Below, piece after piece: positions 1-8,799 of a stretch of 64,000 nt of DNA. How positions within the stretch are numbered: position 1 is the first letter of the stretch; each line of letters starts with the position of its first letter. Both the position numbers and the translations under genes were made by a program. The notes below the pieces were generated by a model. The model was not told the DNA's origin, did no database searches, and saw nothing but the letters and a program-made list of their open reading frames with translations. The stretch is from contig NZ_MJAP01000033.1 of the NCBI RefSeq assembly GCF_001884735.1, positions 1 to 64,000 on the forward strand, read 5' to 3'. The DNA comes from Natronohydrobacter thiooxidans. Its GTDB lineage: Bacteria > Pseudomonadota > Alphaproteobacteria > Rhodobacterales > Rhodobacteraceae.

Positions 1-39
1 GCGGTCAGCGGTCAGCGGTCAGGCAAGGGGGGACAGGGG

Positions 40-1017
40 TTGCGCGTCGCACTAAACGGGTTTGGTCGTATCGGACGGACGGTTTTGCGTGCCTGGCTGC
101 AAGGGGGCTGGCCAGAGGTCGAGATTGTTGCCATCAACGATATCGCATCGCCCGAGGATTGCGCGTATCTTCTGGAATATGACAGTGTTTTCGGGCCTTT
201 GGCGCAGAATGTCGCGCTGCGTGACGGCGCGCTTGTGGTGGGCGGACGCGCGCTGCGCCTGACCCATGCCGCCGATCTGTCCGAGGTGGATCTGTCGGAT
301 ATCGATCTGGTCATGGAATGCACCGGGCGCGCGGATCGTACCGAAGTCGCGCGGCGCGGTATCCGTGCGGGGGCGCGGCGGGTGCTGATTTCCGGCCCGT
401 CCGAGGCGGCGGAAATCACCCTTGTTCTGGGGGCGAATGAAGCGGAACTGCGGCCAGAGCACGAATTGATCTCGAATGCCTCCTGCACCACCAATGCGCT
501 GGCCCCTCTGGCGCGGCTCCTGCATGACCAATGGGGGATCGCCACCGGCTTCATGACCACGGTGCATTGCTACACCGGCAGTCAGCCCACAGTGGATGCG
601 CCGCGCGGCGATCCGGCGCGCTCGCGCGCCGCCGCCTTGTCGATGGTGCCGACGACGACCAGCGCGCAGCGCCTGCTGGAACGTGTCCTGCCGCAGATGG
701 AAGGGCGGCTTCTGGGGGCGGCGGTGCGGGTGCCGACCGCTTCGGTTTCGGCCGTGGATCTGACGGTGCTGCTGGAACGCCGGGCCACAGTCGCGGATGT
801 GAACGCGGCCCTGAGCGGGGCAGGAGGGGTGATCGGCTGGACCGAGCGGCCACTGGTCTCGGTCGATCTGCGGGCGCGGCCAGAGAGCATTGTCATGGCC
901 CTGCCAGAGACACAGATGACCGATGCCGGGCTGCTGCGGGTCTTTGGCTGGTACGACAATGAATGGGGGTTTTCCTGCCGGATGCTGGATATGGCCCGGC
1001 GCATTTCCCGCCTGTAA
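40..1017 (+). CDS. Glyceraldehyde-3-phosphate dehydrogenase-like protein
   Basis: This 325-aa protein has the type I GAPDH layout. An N-terminal Rossmann motif (VALNGFGRIGRT, residues 3-14) is followed by NDI near residue 33, the catalytic cysteine in SNASCTTNALAPL (about residue 149) and the C-terminal WYDNEWGF motif. The family oxidises glyceraldehyde-3-phosphate to 1,3-bisphosphoglycerate with NAD(P). The usual phosphate-binding PTSTGAAKA reads PTTTSAQRL here, so a GapB-like or erythrose-4-phosphate role is possible. The TTG start follows a G-rich ribosome-binding site and gives the family-typical N-terminus. The frame stays open to base 1, so an earlier start outside the window cannot be excluded. 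Confidence 0.85.
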   Translation: MRVALNGFGRIGRTVLRAWLQGGWPEVEIVAINDIASPEDCAYLLEYDSVFGPLAQNVALRDGALVVGGRALRLTHAADLSEVDLSDIDLVMECTGRADRTEVARRGIRAGARRVLISGPSEAAEITLVLGANEAELRPEHELISNASCTTNALAPLARLLHDQWGIATGFMTTVHCYTGSQPTVDAPRGDPARSRAAALSMVPTTTSAQRLLERVLPQMEGRLLGAAVRVPTASVSAVDLTVLLERRATVADVNAALSGAGGVIGWTERPLVSVDLRARPESIVMALPETQMTDAGLLRVFGWYDNEWGFSCRMLDMARRISRL

Positions 1018-1178
1018 GTGCGAATTTTCTTGCAATGCGTGGGCGCAGGGGCCATGTATAGGGCGCGACGTTACCACTATCGACCACTGTTCTCCGTTTC
1101 GGCCACAGTCACTTCGATCTTGCACTGACTGCGCCGGGCTGCCGCAAGGTGTGGGCAGCATTTGACAGGAGACTTCAC

Positions 1179-1385
1179 ATGGCCACTGGCACAGTGAAAT
1201 GGTTCAACGCAACCAAAGGTTTTGGCTTCATTCAACCCGATGGCGGTTCGAAAGATGTGTTCGTGCACATTTCGGCTGTTGAGCGCGCAGGCCTGCGTGG
1301 TCTGGACGACGGTCAGAAAGTGACCTTCGATCTGGAAAAAGGCCGCGACGGCCGCGAATCGGCCAGCAATCTGTCGCTCGCCTGA
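1179..1385 (+). CDS. Cold-shock protein, CspA family
   Basis: A 68-aa single cold-shock domain protein that binds RNA and single-stranded DNA. It carries both nucleic-acid-binding motifs, KGFGFI (residues 15-20, RNP1-type) and VFVHIS (residues 29-34, RNP2-type), after TGTVKWFN. The ATG at 1179 has an AGGAG-type site about eight bases upstream. An in-frame ATG 30 bases earlier would add a non-conserved tail and was not chosen. The 160-base leader after the GAPDH gene may carry cold-responsive RNA structure, as is common for csp mRNAs, but I see no specific fold. A strong terminator follows directly. Confidence 0.95.
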   Translation: MATGTVKWFNATKGFGFIQPDGGSKDVFVHISAVERAGLRGLDDGQKVTFDLEKGRDGRESASNLSLA

Positions 1386-1407
1386 TCTCAGGTCGCGATA
1401 CGGATTG

Positions 1408-1437
1408 AAAAAGCCGCCCCTAGGGGCGGCTTTTTTT
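1408..1437. terminator. Rho-independent terminator, usable from both sides
   Basis: A perfect 11-bp stem (AAAGCCGCCCC, 1410-1420, against 1423-1433) with a 2-base loop. Seven T follow it on the plus strand and an A-run precedes it. It lies between the convergent cold-shock gene and mrpG and probably ends both transcripts. Confidence 0.92.
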
Positions 1438-1455
1438 GCTGTCTATAGCTGCGTG

Positions 1456-1758
1456 TCAGGCCCCGGATTTCGGCTTGAGCTTCTGGATCAGCCGCGCATG
1501 GGCGCGTCCGATCATATGCGCAGCGATGGGCGCGGTCAGCAGCAGGAACAGCGCGGTCGCGACGGCCTTGCTGACCACCTCGCCCGTGCCCTGATGAAAG
1601 GCCAACCCGACCAACACCAGAAGCGCGCCCAGGGTGCCCGCCTTGGTCGAGGCATGCATGCGCGTCAGGAGATCAGGCAGGCGGACAATGCCGATGGCGG
1701 CGATCATCACGAAACCGGCGCCTGCCAGCAGAAACAGGCCGGTCAGGATATCAATCAT
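1456..1758 (-). CDS. mrpG: Na+/H+ antiporter subunit MrpG
   Basis: A 100-aa membrane subunit of the multi-subunit Mrp (Mnh/Pha) cation/proton antiporter. It has three predicted transmembrane helices and the family signature around GIVRLPDLLTRMHASTKAGT. The start at 1758 overlaps the mrpF stop by 8 bases; a longer frame upstream runs into mrpF out of phase and was rejected. This is the last gene of mrpABCDEFG. Individual MrpG function is poorly known, but the complex needs all subunits for Na+ extrusion and pH homeostasis. Confidence 0.93.
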   Translation of the reverse strand: MIDILTGLFLLAGAGFVMIAAIGIVRLPDLLTRMHASTKAGTLGALLVLVGLAFHQGTGEVVSKAVATALFLLLTAPIAAHMIGRAHARLIQKLKPKSGA

Positions 1759-2080
1759 TTTCAAGCTCCCCGTCGCTGACCTTGCGTTGCTGTTTGCCGC
1801 TGCGTTCGAACCGGCGTTCGGCATAGCGCGCCAGTGCCACAGTGGCGAGGAACCCCACCAGCGCCAGCACGATGGCCACATCCAGCAGCGAGGGTTCATC
1901 CATGATCACGGCATAGACGCCGCAAAAGGAGATGATCGTGACGGTCATCATGTCGAGTGCCACCACGCGGTCGGCGAGTGACGGCCCTTTGGCCAGCCGG
2001 ACGAAGGCCACGGCCATGCCGATCAGGATCATGACCAGCGCCAGTTGCGCGGCCACTTGCAGAAAACCGGCTGCGGTCAT
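1751..2080 (-). CDS. mrpF: Na+/H+ antiporter subunit MrpF
   Basis: A 109-aa integral membrane subunit of the Mrp antiporter. The motif RLAKGPSLADRVVALDMM (about residues 28-45) is typical of MrpF, and three hydrophobic helices are visible. It overlaps mrpE by 4 bases upstream and mrpG by 8 bases downstream, implying translational coupling. The charged C-terminal tail ends ELEND. Confidence 0.93.
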   Translation of the reverse strand: MTAAGFLQVAAQLALVMILIGMAVAFVRLAKGPSLADRVVALDMMTVTIISFCGVYAVIMDEPSLLDVAIVLALVGFLATVALARYAERRFERSGKQQRKVSDGELEND

Positions 2081-2556
2081 TGTTCGAATACCCCCATGAT
2101 CAGCCGCTCGAAACCGTTCTTGATATCGTCGATCAGCTCCTCGGCATCATCCCCGAACATGGCATGCACGAGAAGCGTTTTGCGATCCTCGGACACGTCC
2201 ACGCTGAGCGTGCCGGGGGTCAGCGAGATCAGATTGGTCAGGAGCAGGATTTCGAAATCGCCCTTCACCGTCAGCGGTATTTCGATCAGGGCGGGTTTGT
2301 TCTGCGGCACCGGGCGGATCACATCCCAGGCGACCTTGATCGAGGACAGCAGCAGTTCCCACAGGAAGAACAGCGCCAGATAGATCGAGCGGCGGAAGCG
2401 CTTGAAATAGAGGTCATCAATGCCGGTCAGCGGCGAGGATATCCAGAGCGCGACGAAGCCCAGCACCGCCCCGGTTGCCAGCGAGGCGAAGCTGAAATCC
2501 GCCGTCATTGCCGCCCAGGCGAAGGCCAGAAGCAGGTTCAGCACAAGTCCGTTCAT
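2077..2556 (-). CDS. mrpE: Na+/H+ antiporter subunit MrpE
   Basis: A 159-aa Mrp subunit with two N-terminal hydrophobic segments and a soluble C-terminal part containing NLISLTPGTLSVDV, the hallmark of MrpE (PhaE/MnhE). Its start overlaps the mrpD stop by 4 bases and its stop overlaps the mrpF start by 4 bases. Its length agrees with the family (about 158-170 aa). Confidence 0.93.
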   Translation of the reverse strand: MNGLVLNLLLAFAWAAMTADFSFASLATGAVLGFVALWISSPLTGIDDLYFKRFRRSIYLALFFLWELLLSSIKVAWDVIRPVPQNKPALIEIPLTVKGDFEILLLTNLISLTPGTLSVDVSEDRKTLLVHAMFGDDAEELIDDIKNGFERLIMGVFEQ

Positions 2557-4052
2557 GGCTGCACCCCCAGAACTGTGGTGACATAATCGGTGGGCTCCAG
2601 AAGCTGCATGGCCGCGGTCTGCGCGAATTGCACGAAGGGTTCGGGGAAGAAGCCGATGATAATGGTCATGGCGGCCAGCCCGGCGATGGGGGTGATCATG
2701 GTCGCCGTCACGCGCGCGGGCGCGCGGTCGGGGGTCGGATCATAACCTTCGGGATGGGGTTTCCAGAAGGCATAGCCCCAGATTTTCGTCATCGAATAGA
2801 TGGTGAGCAGCCCGACCAGCAGCGAGACAAAGGTCACGAACCACATATCGAGTTCGATCGCGGCTTTCACGATCAGGTATTTCGCCCAGAAGCCCGAGAG
2901 CGGCGGGAAGCCTGCGAGCGAGAAGGCCGGGATGATGAAAAGGGCGGCCAGAAGCGGCGCGGATTTATACAAGCCCCCGAGGCGGTTGAGATCCGTGCTG
3001 CCCGCATATTGCTTCGCCAGACCCGCGACGAAGAAGAGGTTTGCCTTCACGATGATATGGTGAACGAGGTAGAACACGCCCCCCATCAGCGCGAGCGGGG
3101 TATAAAGTGCCAGACCCAGCGTCATATAGCCGATCTGGCTGATGATGTGGAAGGACAGGATCTTGCGGAAATCCATCTGCGCCGCAGCGCCGATAACCCC
3201 GGTGAACATGGTCAGAAGCGAGGCCCAGATCAGGATCTCATGGGTGAAGCCCACATCGCCCACGAATACCAGCGTGAACATGCGCATCAGCGCATAGACG
3301 CCCACTTTGGTCAGCAGCCCCGCAAACACCGCCGAGATGGCGAAATAGGGCGTGTGATAGCTGGCAGGCAGCCAGAAGAAGAGCGGGAACATGGCGGCCT
3401 TCACGCCGAAGCCTACCATGAACATCATGGCGATGACGGTGATCAGCCCCTGATTGTCCGATGCCGCCACAGCGCCGCGCAGATCGGCCATGTTCAGTGT
3501 GCCGGTGACCCCGTAGAGAAGCCCGATCCCCGACAGGAAGACCAGTGTCGAGACAAGGTTGAGCGCCACATATTTGATGCCCGCATCCAGCCGCTCCTTG
3601 CCGCCGCCGATGACCAGAAGCGAGAAAGAGGCGATCAGCATCACCTCGAACCAGACATAGAGGTTGAACAGGTCGCCGGTCAGGAAAGCCCCGGTCACAC
3701 CGGCGATCAGCACCTGAAACAGCGCGTAAAAGCCCAGACGCTCGGTTTCCTCGGGCACCTCGCCCAGCGCGTAGATCGCGGTTGCCAGCCCGGTGATGGC
3801 GGTGATGACCACCATCACCGCGCTCAGGTAATCCGAGACCAGCGTGATCCCGAAAGGCGCGTCCCAATTCGACATTTGCGCCGCGACCACGCCTTCGCGC
3901 AGCACCGCGACCATGAGCGCGGCAGAGGCGATCAGCGAGAGCACCGAGCCCGCAAGCGAAATCCAGCGCCCGGCAGGGTAATTGCGCGCAAGATAGACGA
4001 TCACCGCCGTGGCAAACGGCACGGCGATGGGCATGACCAGAACCCAGTTCAT
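2553..4052 (-). CDS. mrpD: Na+/H+ antiporter subunit MrpD (NuoN/NuoM-like)
   Basis: A 499-aa polytopic membrane protein of the proton-translocating NuoL/M/N-MrpA/D superfamily. It shows the family segments NLYVWFEVMLIASF (about residues 123-136) and, further on, MAAMFPLFFWLP-type and FHIISQIGYM-type helices with conserved lysines. It would form one of the two antiporter-like channels of the complex. It overlaps mrpC and mrpE by 4 bases each. A long frame on the opposite strand (2508-4241) is a GC-rich shadow. Confidence 0.95.
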   Translation of the reverse strand: MNWVLVMPIAVPFATAVIVYLARNYPAGRWISLAGSVLSLIASAALMVAVLREGVVAAQMSNWDAPFGITLVSDYLSAVMVVITAITGLATAIYALGEVPEETERLGFYALFQVLIAGVTGAFLTGDLFNLYVWFEVMLIASFSLLVIGGGKERLDAGIKYVALNLVSTLVFLSGIGLLYGVTGTLNMADLRGAVAASDNQGLITVIAMMFMVGFGVKAAMFPLFFWLPASYHTPYFAISAVFAGLLTKVGVYALMRMFTLVFVGDVGFTHEILIWASLLTMFTGVIGAAAQMDFRKILSFHIISQIGYMTLGLALYTPLALMGGVFYLVHHIIVKANLFFVAGLAKQYAGSTDLNRLGGLYKSAPLLAALFIIPAFSLAGFPPLSGFWAKYLIVKAAIELDMWFVTFVSLLVGLLTIYSMTKIWGYAFWKPHPEGYDPTPDRAPARVTATMITPIAGLAAMTIIIGFFPEPFVQFAQTAAMQLLEPTDYVTTVLGVQP

Positions 4053-4414
4053 TGCTGCGTGTCCTCCTTGGGTTCGGCAAAGCGCAGTTCATCCGTCTCG
4101 ATTGTGCCGGTGCGGCGGAAGGTCTCGAAAGCCAGCGCCAGCGCGAAGGCCAGCAGCCCGAAGCCGATCACGATGGCCGTCAGCACCAGCGCCTGCGGCA
4201 GGGCGTTGCCCACCGCCACCAGCGGCGCATCGGCGCCATAGGGCACCAGCGCCGGATGTCCCTTGGTCATGCGCCCCGAAGCGAAGATCGTCAGGTTCAC
4301 GGCATTGGACAGCAGGATCAGCCCGAAGAGGAAGCGCATGAAGGTGCGCGCCAGCATCAGATAGACTGAAGCGGCGGTCAGCACGCCGATGATGAGAGCG
4401 GCGAGGGTTTCCAT
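4049..4414 (-). CDS. mrpC: Na+/H+ antiporter subunit MrpC (NuoK-like)
   Basis: A 121-aa three-helix membrane protein homologous to NuoK. Typical segments are RFLFGLILLSNAVNLTIF in the second helix and DAPLVAVGNALPQALVLTAIVI in the third. It begins one base after the mrpB stop and overlaps mrpD by 4 bases. It contributes to the membrane proton path of the complex. Confidence 0.94.
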   Translation of the reverse strand: METLAALIIGVLTAASVYLMLARTFMRFLFGLILLSNAVNLTIFASGRMTKGHPALVPYGADAPLVAVGNALPQALVLTAIVIGFGLLAFALALAFETFRRTGTIETDELRFAEPKEDTQQ

Positions 4415-4415
4415 C

Positions 4416-4838
4416 TCAGGTCTCCTCCTCGAATGCGAATGTCAGCGACAGGATGCCGCCAAGGACGACCAGATAGACCCCGATATCAAAGACCAGAACC
4501 GAGTTGATCGAGAAGGCTGCGGTCTCGTAGCTGTCGCCGCCGACCCAGTACCATTGCCCGGTGAAGAACGGATCCCCCATGAAGAAGGACACCAGCCCCG
4601 CCAGAAGCGCGATGCCAAGGCCAAGGATGGCGATGACTTCGGGCGAGACGCGCAGCGCGCGGCGGGTTTCCTCGGGTCCACTGGCGAGTGAGTAGATGAT
4701 GAAGGCCACCGCCCCCAGAAGCCCGCCGATGAAGCCGCCGCCGGGCAGGTGATGGCCGCGAAGCAGCATGAAGAGCGAGAAGACAAAGACCAGCGCGACC
4801 AGAATCCGGGCGCCTGCGGTGAAGATGATCGAGTTCAT
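4416..4838 (-). CDS. mrpB: Na+/H+ antiporter subunit MrpB
   Basis: A 140-aa membrane subunit with the MrpB motif RGHHLPGGGFIGGLL (about residues 27-41) and four hydrophobic helices. It is a separate gene here, not fused to mrpA as in some proteobacteria. Its ATG overlaps the mrpA TGA by 4 bases and one base separates it from mrpC. Confidence 0.94.
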   Translation of the reverse strand: MNSIIFTAGARILVALVFVFSLFMLLRGHHLPGGGFIGGLLGAVAFIIYSLASGPEETRRALRVSPEVIAILGLGIALLAGLVSFFMGDPFFTGQWYWVGGDSYETAAFSINSVLVFDIGVYLVVLGGILSLTFAFEEET

Positions 4839-7102
4839 TTCTTCTCCTCCTTGGTGGCGCGCATCCCCTTGAGCAGCACGAAGGCGCCCAGGGCCGCGAT
4901 CAGCACCACGGCAATCTCGCCGAATGTGTCGAGCGTGCGGAAGTCCACAAGGATCACATTGACGATGTTGCGTCCGAAGGCCTGCGTCCAGCTTGCGCCC
5001 TCGAAAAACTCGGTCAGGCGGCGGTCAAAGGGCTGATCGACGACCAAGAGCAGAACCCATGTCGTCAGCGCGCCGACCGCAATCGCGAGAACCGCATTCG
5101 GGAAGCTGTGTTTCTGCACATTGCCCTTGTCGAGATAGGGCATTTTCAGCAGCGCGAGCGCCAGCAGCACCACCACCAGCAATTCGACCAGAAGCTGCGT
5201 GATGGCGACATCCGGGGCCGAATAGGTGATGAAGACCAGCGCCACGCCGATCCCCACGGTCCCGAGCCCCACCAGCGCCGTGATCCGCGATGAGGTCATC
5301 AGCACCAGCACAGTGCCCGCCGTGATCAGCGCCGCGATGCCCCATTCCATGATCCCCAGACCACTGAAACTCACCCGCAAGGGACCGGCCCCGCGCGCGA
5401 CCAGCGTGACAAGCACGGTCACGGCAAAGACCGTGAAGGTCGCGAACATGTACTGGCGCAGCACGCCGGTCTGGATCAGCCCTGTCTGGACCTTGGAGAA
5501 GCGCACGAACCAGTCGAGGAAGCGATCCCAGCTTGCATCGAGATCGGGCGATTTCGCCTCGATCCGCGCAAGGCGTTCGCGCAGGGACTGGTGGCGCAGA
5601 TAGATCAGGAAGCCGAGGGCGAAGGTCACAAGGCTGAGCAGAAGCGCCATGTTGAACCCGGCCCAGAGCTTGACGCGGCCCCCACGATCCGGTGCGCCCA
5701 TGACGGCATGAACCGCAGGCTCGATCAGATAATGGGCGGCGATGCCCGGCATCAGGCCGAACAGCAGGCCCAGCACGCCCAGCACCACCGGCCCCAGCAG
5801 CATGGGCCAGGGGCCTTCATGCGGGGCATGGGGCAACTCGCCCTGCGGGCCGTAGAAGGGTTTGTAGGCCACGATCCCGGCGACCGCGAACATCAGCGCG
5901 AAGGCGATCAGCGCCATCGGCACGACGAAAAGCCACAGATGCATCTCCAGCGCGCCGGAATAGGCGACCTCTTTGGCGATGAAGCCAAGGAAGGGCGGGA
6001 TACCGGCCATGGCAAGGCCCGCGACCGCCGCAGCCATGGCGGTGATCGGCATGGCCTTTTTCAGGCCGCCCAGCAGATTCGCGTCGCGCGTGCCGGTGGC
6101 ATGGTCAATCACGCCGATGGTGAGAAACAGCCCTGCCTTGTAGAGCGAATGCACCAGCAGGAAGGTCATGGCGGCGGTGATTGCATAGCCGGTGCTGCCC
6201 GCAAGGAACATGACCAGCGTGCCGAGCGCCATCAGCGTGGTATAGGCCAGCGTCTGTTTCAGATCGGTCTGGCGCAGCGCCATCAGCGAGGCGAAAACCG
6301 CCGTCACCGCCCCGAAGATCGAGAGGATCCAGATCCACAGATCCGAGCCGGAGAGGGCGGGATGGGTGCGCGCCAGCAGATAGACACCGGCTTTGACCAT
6401 GGTGGCCGAGTGCAGATAGGCCGAGACCGGGGTGGGCGCGGCCATGGCATTGGGCAACCAGAAATGGAACGGCACCTGCGCGGATTTGGTGAAGGCACCC
6501 GCCAACACCAGAAACAGGATCAGCGTGTAGAATTCCTTGCCCACAAGGCTGCCTGCCGCGTTGATCTGCGACATCTCGAAACTGCCCTGCGTGACGCCCA
6601 TCAGGATGAAGCCCGCCAGCAGCGCAAGCCCCCCGGTCGCGGTCAGCAGCAGGGCCTGCAGCGCATTGCGCCGCGATTTCGGGTCGGCATGGCCGAAGCC
6701 GATCAGCAGGTAAGAGGTGAAAGTCGTCAATTCCCAGAACACGAACAGCGCAATCAGGTTATCGGCCAGCACCACGCCCAGCATCGAGAGCATGAAGGCA
6801 AAGAGATAGAGCGCGAAACGGTCATATTGCGGATGGCCCGCGAGATATTTCGCTGCGTAAAGCATCACCAGAGCACCGATCCCGGTGATCAGCAGCGCGA
6901 ACATCAGGCTCAGCCCGTCGATCCAGAAGGACAGATGCACATCGAGCGAGGGGATCCAGGGGATCACCCAGCGCACGGGCTCGCCAGCGGCGACGGTCGG
7001 CAGATATTGAAGGAAAAACAGGAAAAGCGCTGCAGTGATTGCGGTCGTGCCGATGCCGGAAAGGGTTTTCCAGGGGGCGTTGGGGTCCGAATGTTCCGCC
7101 AT
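4835..7102 (-). CDS. mrpA: Na+/H+ antiporter subunit MrpA (NuoL-like)
   Basis: A 755-aa protein and the largest Mrp subunit. The N-terminal two thirds are NuoL-like (FWELTTFTSYLLIGF, the THPALSG region, MKAGVYLLAR-type helix). The C-terminal part carries the DUF4040 segment (APDVAITQLLVELLVVVLL) and the MbhE-like end (FRTLDTFGEIAVVLIAALG). The start MAEHSDPN at 7102 is preceded by AGGAG with a rather long 13-base gap. An upstream in-frame ATG at 7141 has no ribosome-binding site. This is the first gene of the operon, and the 289 bases before it separate it from a divergent pair. Confidence 0.94.
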   Translation of the reverse strand: MAEHSDPNAPWKTLSGIGTTAITAALFLFFLQYLPTVAAGEPVRWVIPWIPSLDVHLSFWIDGLSLMFALLITGIGALVMLYAAKYLAGHPQYDRFALYLFAFMLSMLGVVLADNLIALFVFWELTTFTSYLLIGFGHADPKSRRNALQALLLTATGGLALLAGFILMGVTQGSFEMSQINAAGSLVGKEFYTLILFLVLAGAFTKSAQVPFHFWLPNAMAAPTPVSAYLHSATMVKAGVYLLARTHPALSGSDLWIWILSIFGAVTAVFASLMALRQTDLKQTLAYTTLMALGTLVMFLAGSTGYAITAAMTFLLVHSLYKAGLFLTIGVIDHATGTRDANLLGGLKKAMPITAMAAAVAGLAMAGIPPFLGFIAKEVAYSGALEMHLWLFVVPMALIAFALMFAVAGIVAYKPFYGPQGELPHAPHEGPWPMLLGPVVLGVLGLLFGLMPGIAAHYLIEPAVHAVMGAPDRGGRVKLWAGFNMALLLSLVTFALGFLIYLRHQSLRERLARIEAKSPDLDASWDRFLDWFVRFSKVQTGLIQTGVLRQYMFATFTVFAVTVLVTLVARGAGPLRVSFSGLGIMEWGIAALITAGTVLVLMTSSRITALVGLGTVGIGVALVFITYSAPDVAITQLLVELLVVVLLALALLKMPYLDKGNVQKHSFPNAVLAIAVGALTTWVLLLVVDQPFDRRLTEFFEGASWTQAFGRNIVNVILVDFRTLDTFGEIAVVLIAALGAFVLLKGMRATKEEKK

Positions 7103-7391
7103 GGTCGGGGTCGGGCTCCTTCGTGAAAAGTGCTTACACATGGGCCGGAGGGCAGGACATTCGTCCGTTTTACCCCGGCGTCAAAGTGCTTTTTCACATC
7201 TTGCGTCCCAAGACACAATTCGATTCGGCGCAGTTTATGTCGGTTTTTGCGATGTTTTCGCGCCCTCACCTTGCGAAAGCGACATTTGCCCCCCATAAAT
7301 CCGCACTGACCGGGGCCGGATGCGGCCATATGCGATGATGCGAGGAAGCAACGGTGCGCGTCCGATCCTGCAGATGCACAAGGGCTGATCC

Positions 7392-7721
7392 ATGAGCGGC
7401 GGGCGGCTTGATCAGATGATAGAACGCGCGGTGGCCCGCATCTGCGATACCGGATACGATCTGGCCGGATTGCCGACAGAGCTTGCGACGGCATGGCCCG
7501 AAGCCCCGGCGCTGGAACTGACCGTGGCGCTGGCCTCGGCGGCGGAAGCGGTGCAATCCATGTTCCGCGCCCCCGGATCCTGCGCGGCGCGGGCGCAGGT
7601 GGTCTGGCAACAGGCGGCACTGGTCGCCGCCGAGGTGCATTACCTTGCGGTTTTGGGACGCCCGCATGCGACAACGGGCGATCTCTTCTCGCATTGGGCG
7701 CGCGACGGGGGCGGCGGATGA
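7392..7721 (+). CDS. Unknown 109-aa alpha-helical protein
   Basis: I do not recognise this family. The protein is soluble and rich in Ala, Val and Leu, probably all-helical. It has no signal peptide and no cysteine pair motif, and ends in a Gly run. An AAGGG site precedes the ATG. The stop overlaps the start of the P1 peptidase gene in an ATGA, so the two are almost certainly co-translated and perhaps functionally linked. Codon use (G/C at third positions) matches its neighbours, so the gene is probably real. Confidence 0.7.
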   Translation: MSGGRLDQMIERAVARICDTGYDLAGLPTELATAWPEAPALELTVALASAAEAVQSMFRAPGSCAARAQVVWQQAALVAAEVHYLAVLGRPHATTGDLFSHWARDGGGG

Positions 7722-8707
7722 GCGGCAGACCGGGGGCGCGTAATCTGATCACGGATGTGGCGGGGCTCGCGCTCGGGCATGCACAGGATGCACGTCTGCG
7801 CAGCGGGGTCAGCGTGTTGGTGGCGGAGCAGCCGATGCGCGCGGGCGTGCATGTGATGGGGGGCGCACCGGGCACGCGCGAGACCGAGCTTCTCGCCCCG
7901 GACCGGCTGGTGCAGGAGGTGGACGCACTGGTGCTCTCGGGGGGATCGGCCTTCGGGCTGGATGCGGCCTCAGGCGTGACCGAGGGCTTGCGCGCGATGG
8001 GGCGGGGCTTTGCCGTGGGCGATATGCGCGTGCCCATCGTGCCCGCGGCGATCCTGTTCGATCTGGGCAATGGCGGCGCGAAGGACTGGGCGCATAATCC
8101 CTATGCGGGGCTGGGCCGCGCGGCGCTGGCGGCCGCAGCGCGCGATTTCGCTCTGGGCAGCGCGGGGGCGGGCTATGGCGCAACAACCGCGCGGCTGAAA
8201 GGCGGGTTTGGCTCGGCCTCCTGGGTCTTGCCCGATGGCGTGACGGTCGGGGCGGCGGTCGCAGTCAATCCGGTGGGCTGCGTGACCATGGGGCAGGGGC
8301 CGGAATTCTGGGCTGCCCCCTTCGAGCAGGGCGCAGAATTCGGCGGGCTTGGCATGGGGGTGGCGGATACGGTGCCGGTGACGAAACTCGCGCGCGAGGC
8401 CACGACGATTGCGATTGTGGCGACCGATGCGGCGCTGTCACAGGCGCAGCTGACGCGGATGGCGATTGCGGCGCATGACGGGATCGCCCGGGCGATTGTG
8501 CCGGCGCATACGCCCTTTGACGGGGATCTGGTCTTTGCGGTCTCGACCGGCGAAGGGGCAGCGGTGGAGGCGCCCGCGCTGCTGGATATCGGCCATGCTG
8601 CCGCCTGTTGTCTGGCCCGCGCCATTGCGCGCGGGGTCTATGAGGCACAGACCATGCCCGGCGATCTGCTTCCAAGCTGGCGGGCGCGCTTCGGGCAGGC
8701 GGGGTGA
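7718..8707 (+). CDS. P1 family peptidase (DmpA/L-aminopeptidase-like)
   Basis: A 329-aa member of the self-processing P1 (DmpA/BapA) N-terminal-nucleophile family, which covers D-/L-aminopeptidases and beta-peptidyl aminopeptidases. Seen are NLITDVAGLALGHAQD at the N-terminus, VLSGGSAFGLDAASGV (about residues 70-85) and SAGAGYGATTARLKGGFGSAS. Family members cleave themselves before a Ser or Thr nucleophile; the T-R-(M)-A-I-A-A-H-D segment near residue 248 belongs to the C-terminal subunit. No signal peptide is visible, so it is probably cytoplasmic. The start overlaps the preceding unknown gene by 4 bases. Confidence 0.85.
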   Translation: MSGRPGARNLITDVAGLALGHAQDARLRSGVSVLVAEQPMRAGVHVMGGAPGTRETELLAPDRLVQEVDALVLSGGSAFGLDAASGVTEGLRAMGRGFAVGDMRVPIVPAAILFDLGNGGAKDWAHNPYAGLGRAALAAAARDFALGSAGAGYGATTARLKGGFGSASWVLPDGVTVGAAVAVNPVGCVTMGQGPEFWAAPFEQGAEFGGLGMGVADTVPVTKLAREATTIAIVATDAALSQAQLTRMAIAAHDGIARAIVPAHTPFDGDLVFAVSTGEGAAVEAPALLDIGHAAACCLARAIARGVYEAQTMPGDLLPSWRARFGQAG

Positions 8708-8799
8708 GCGCCCGCTCAGCATGCCCACCCGCCCGCCCTTGCACGCTTCGCGGGCGCTGCCCGATGCCTTGCATCGGGCAGTGAGCATGGGCGGGCAAT
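8708..8799. repeat. Nested inverted-repeat element between convergent genes
   Basis: The core is a perfect 10-bp stem (TGCCCGATGC, 8758-8767, against 8771-8780) with a CTT loop. Outside it, GCATGCCCACCCGCCC (about 8719-8734) is largely complementary to GGGCAGTGAGCATGGGCGGG (8776-8795), so the whole segment can fold into a long hairpin. It resembles a REP-type element. I see no coding potential. Confidence 0.5.

Noticed and set aside
1018-1178. Sigma-70 promoter for the cold-shock gene
   Set aside because: TTGCAA at 1030 and TTGCAC at 1120 lack a convincing -10 at proper spacing, so no promoter is called.
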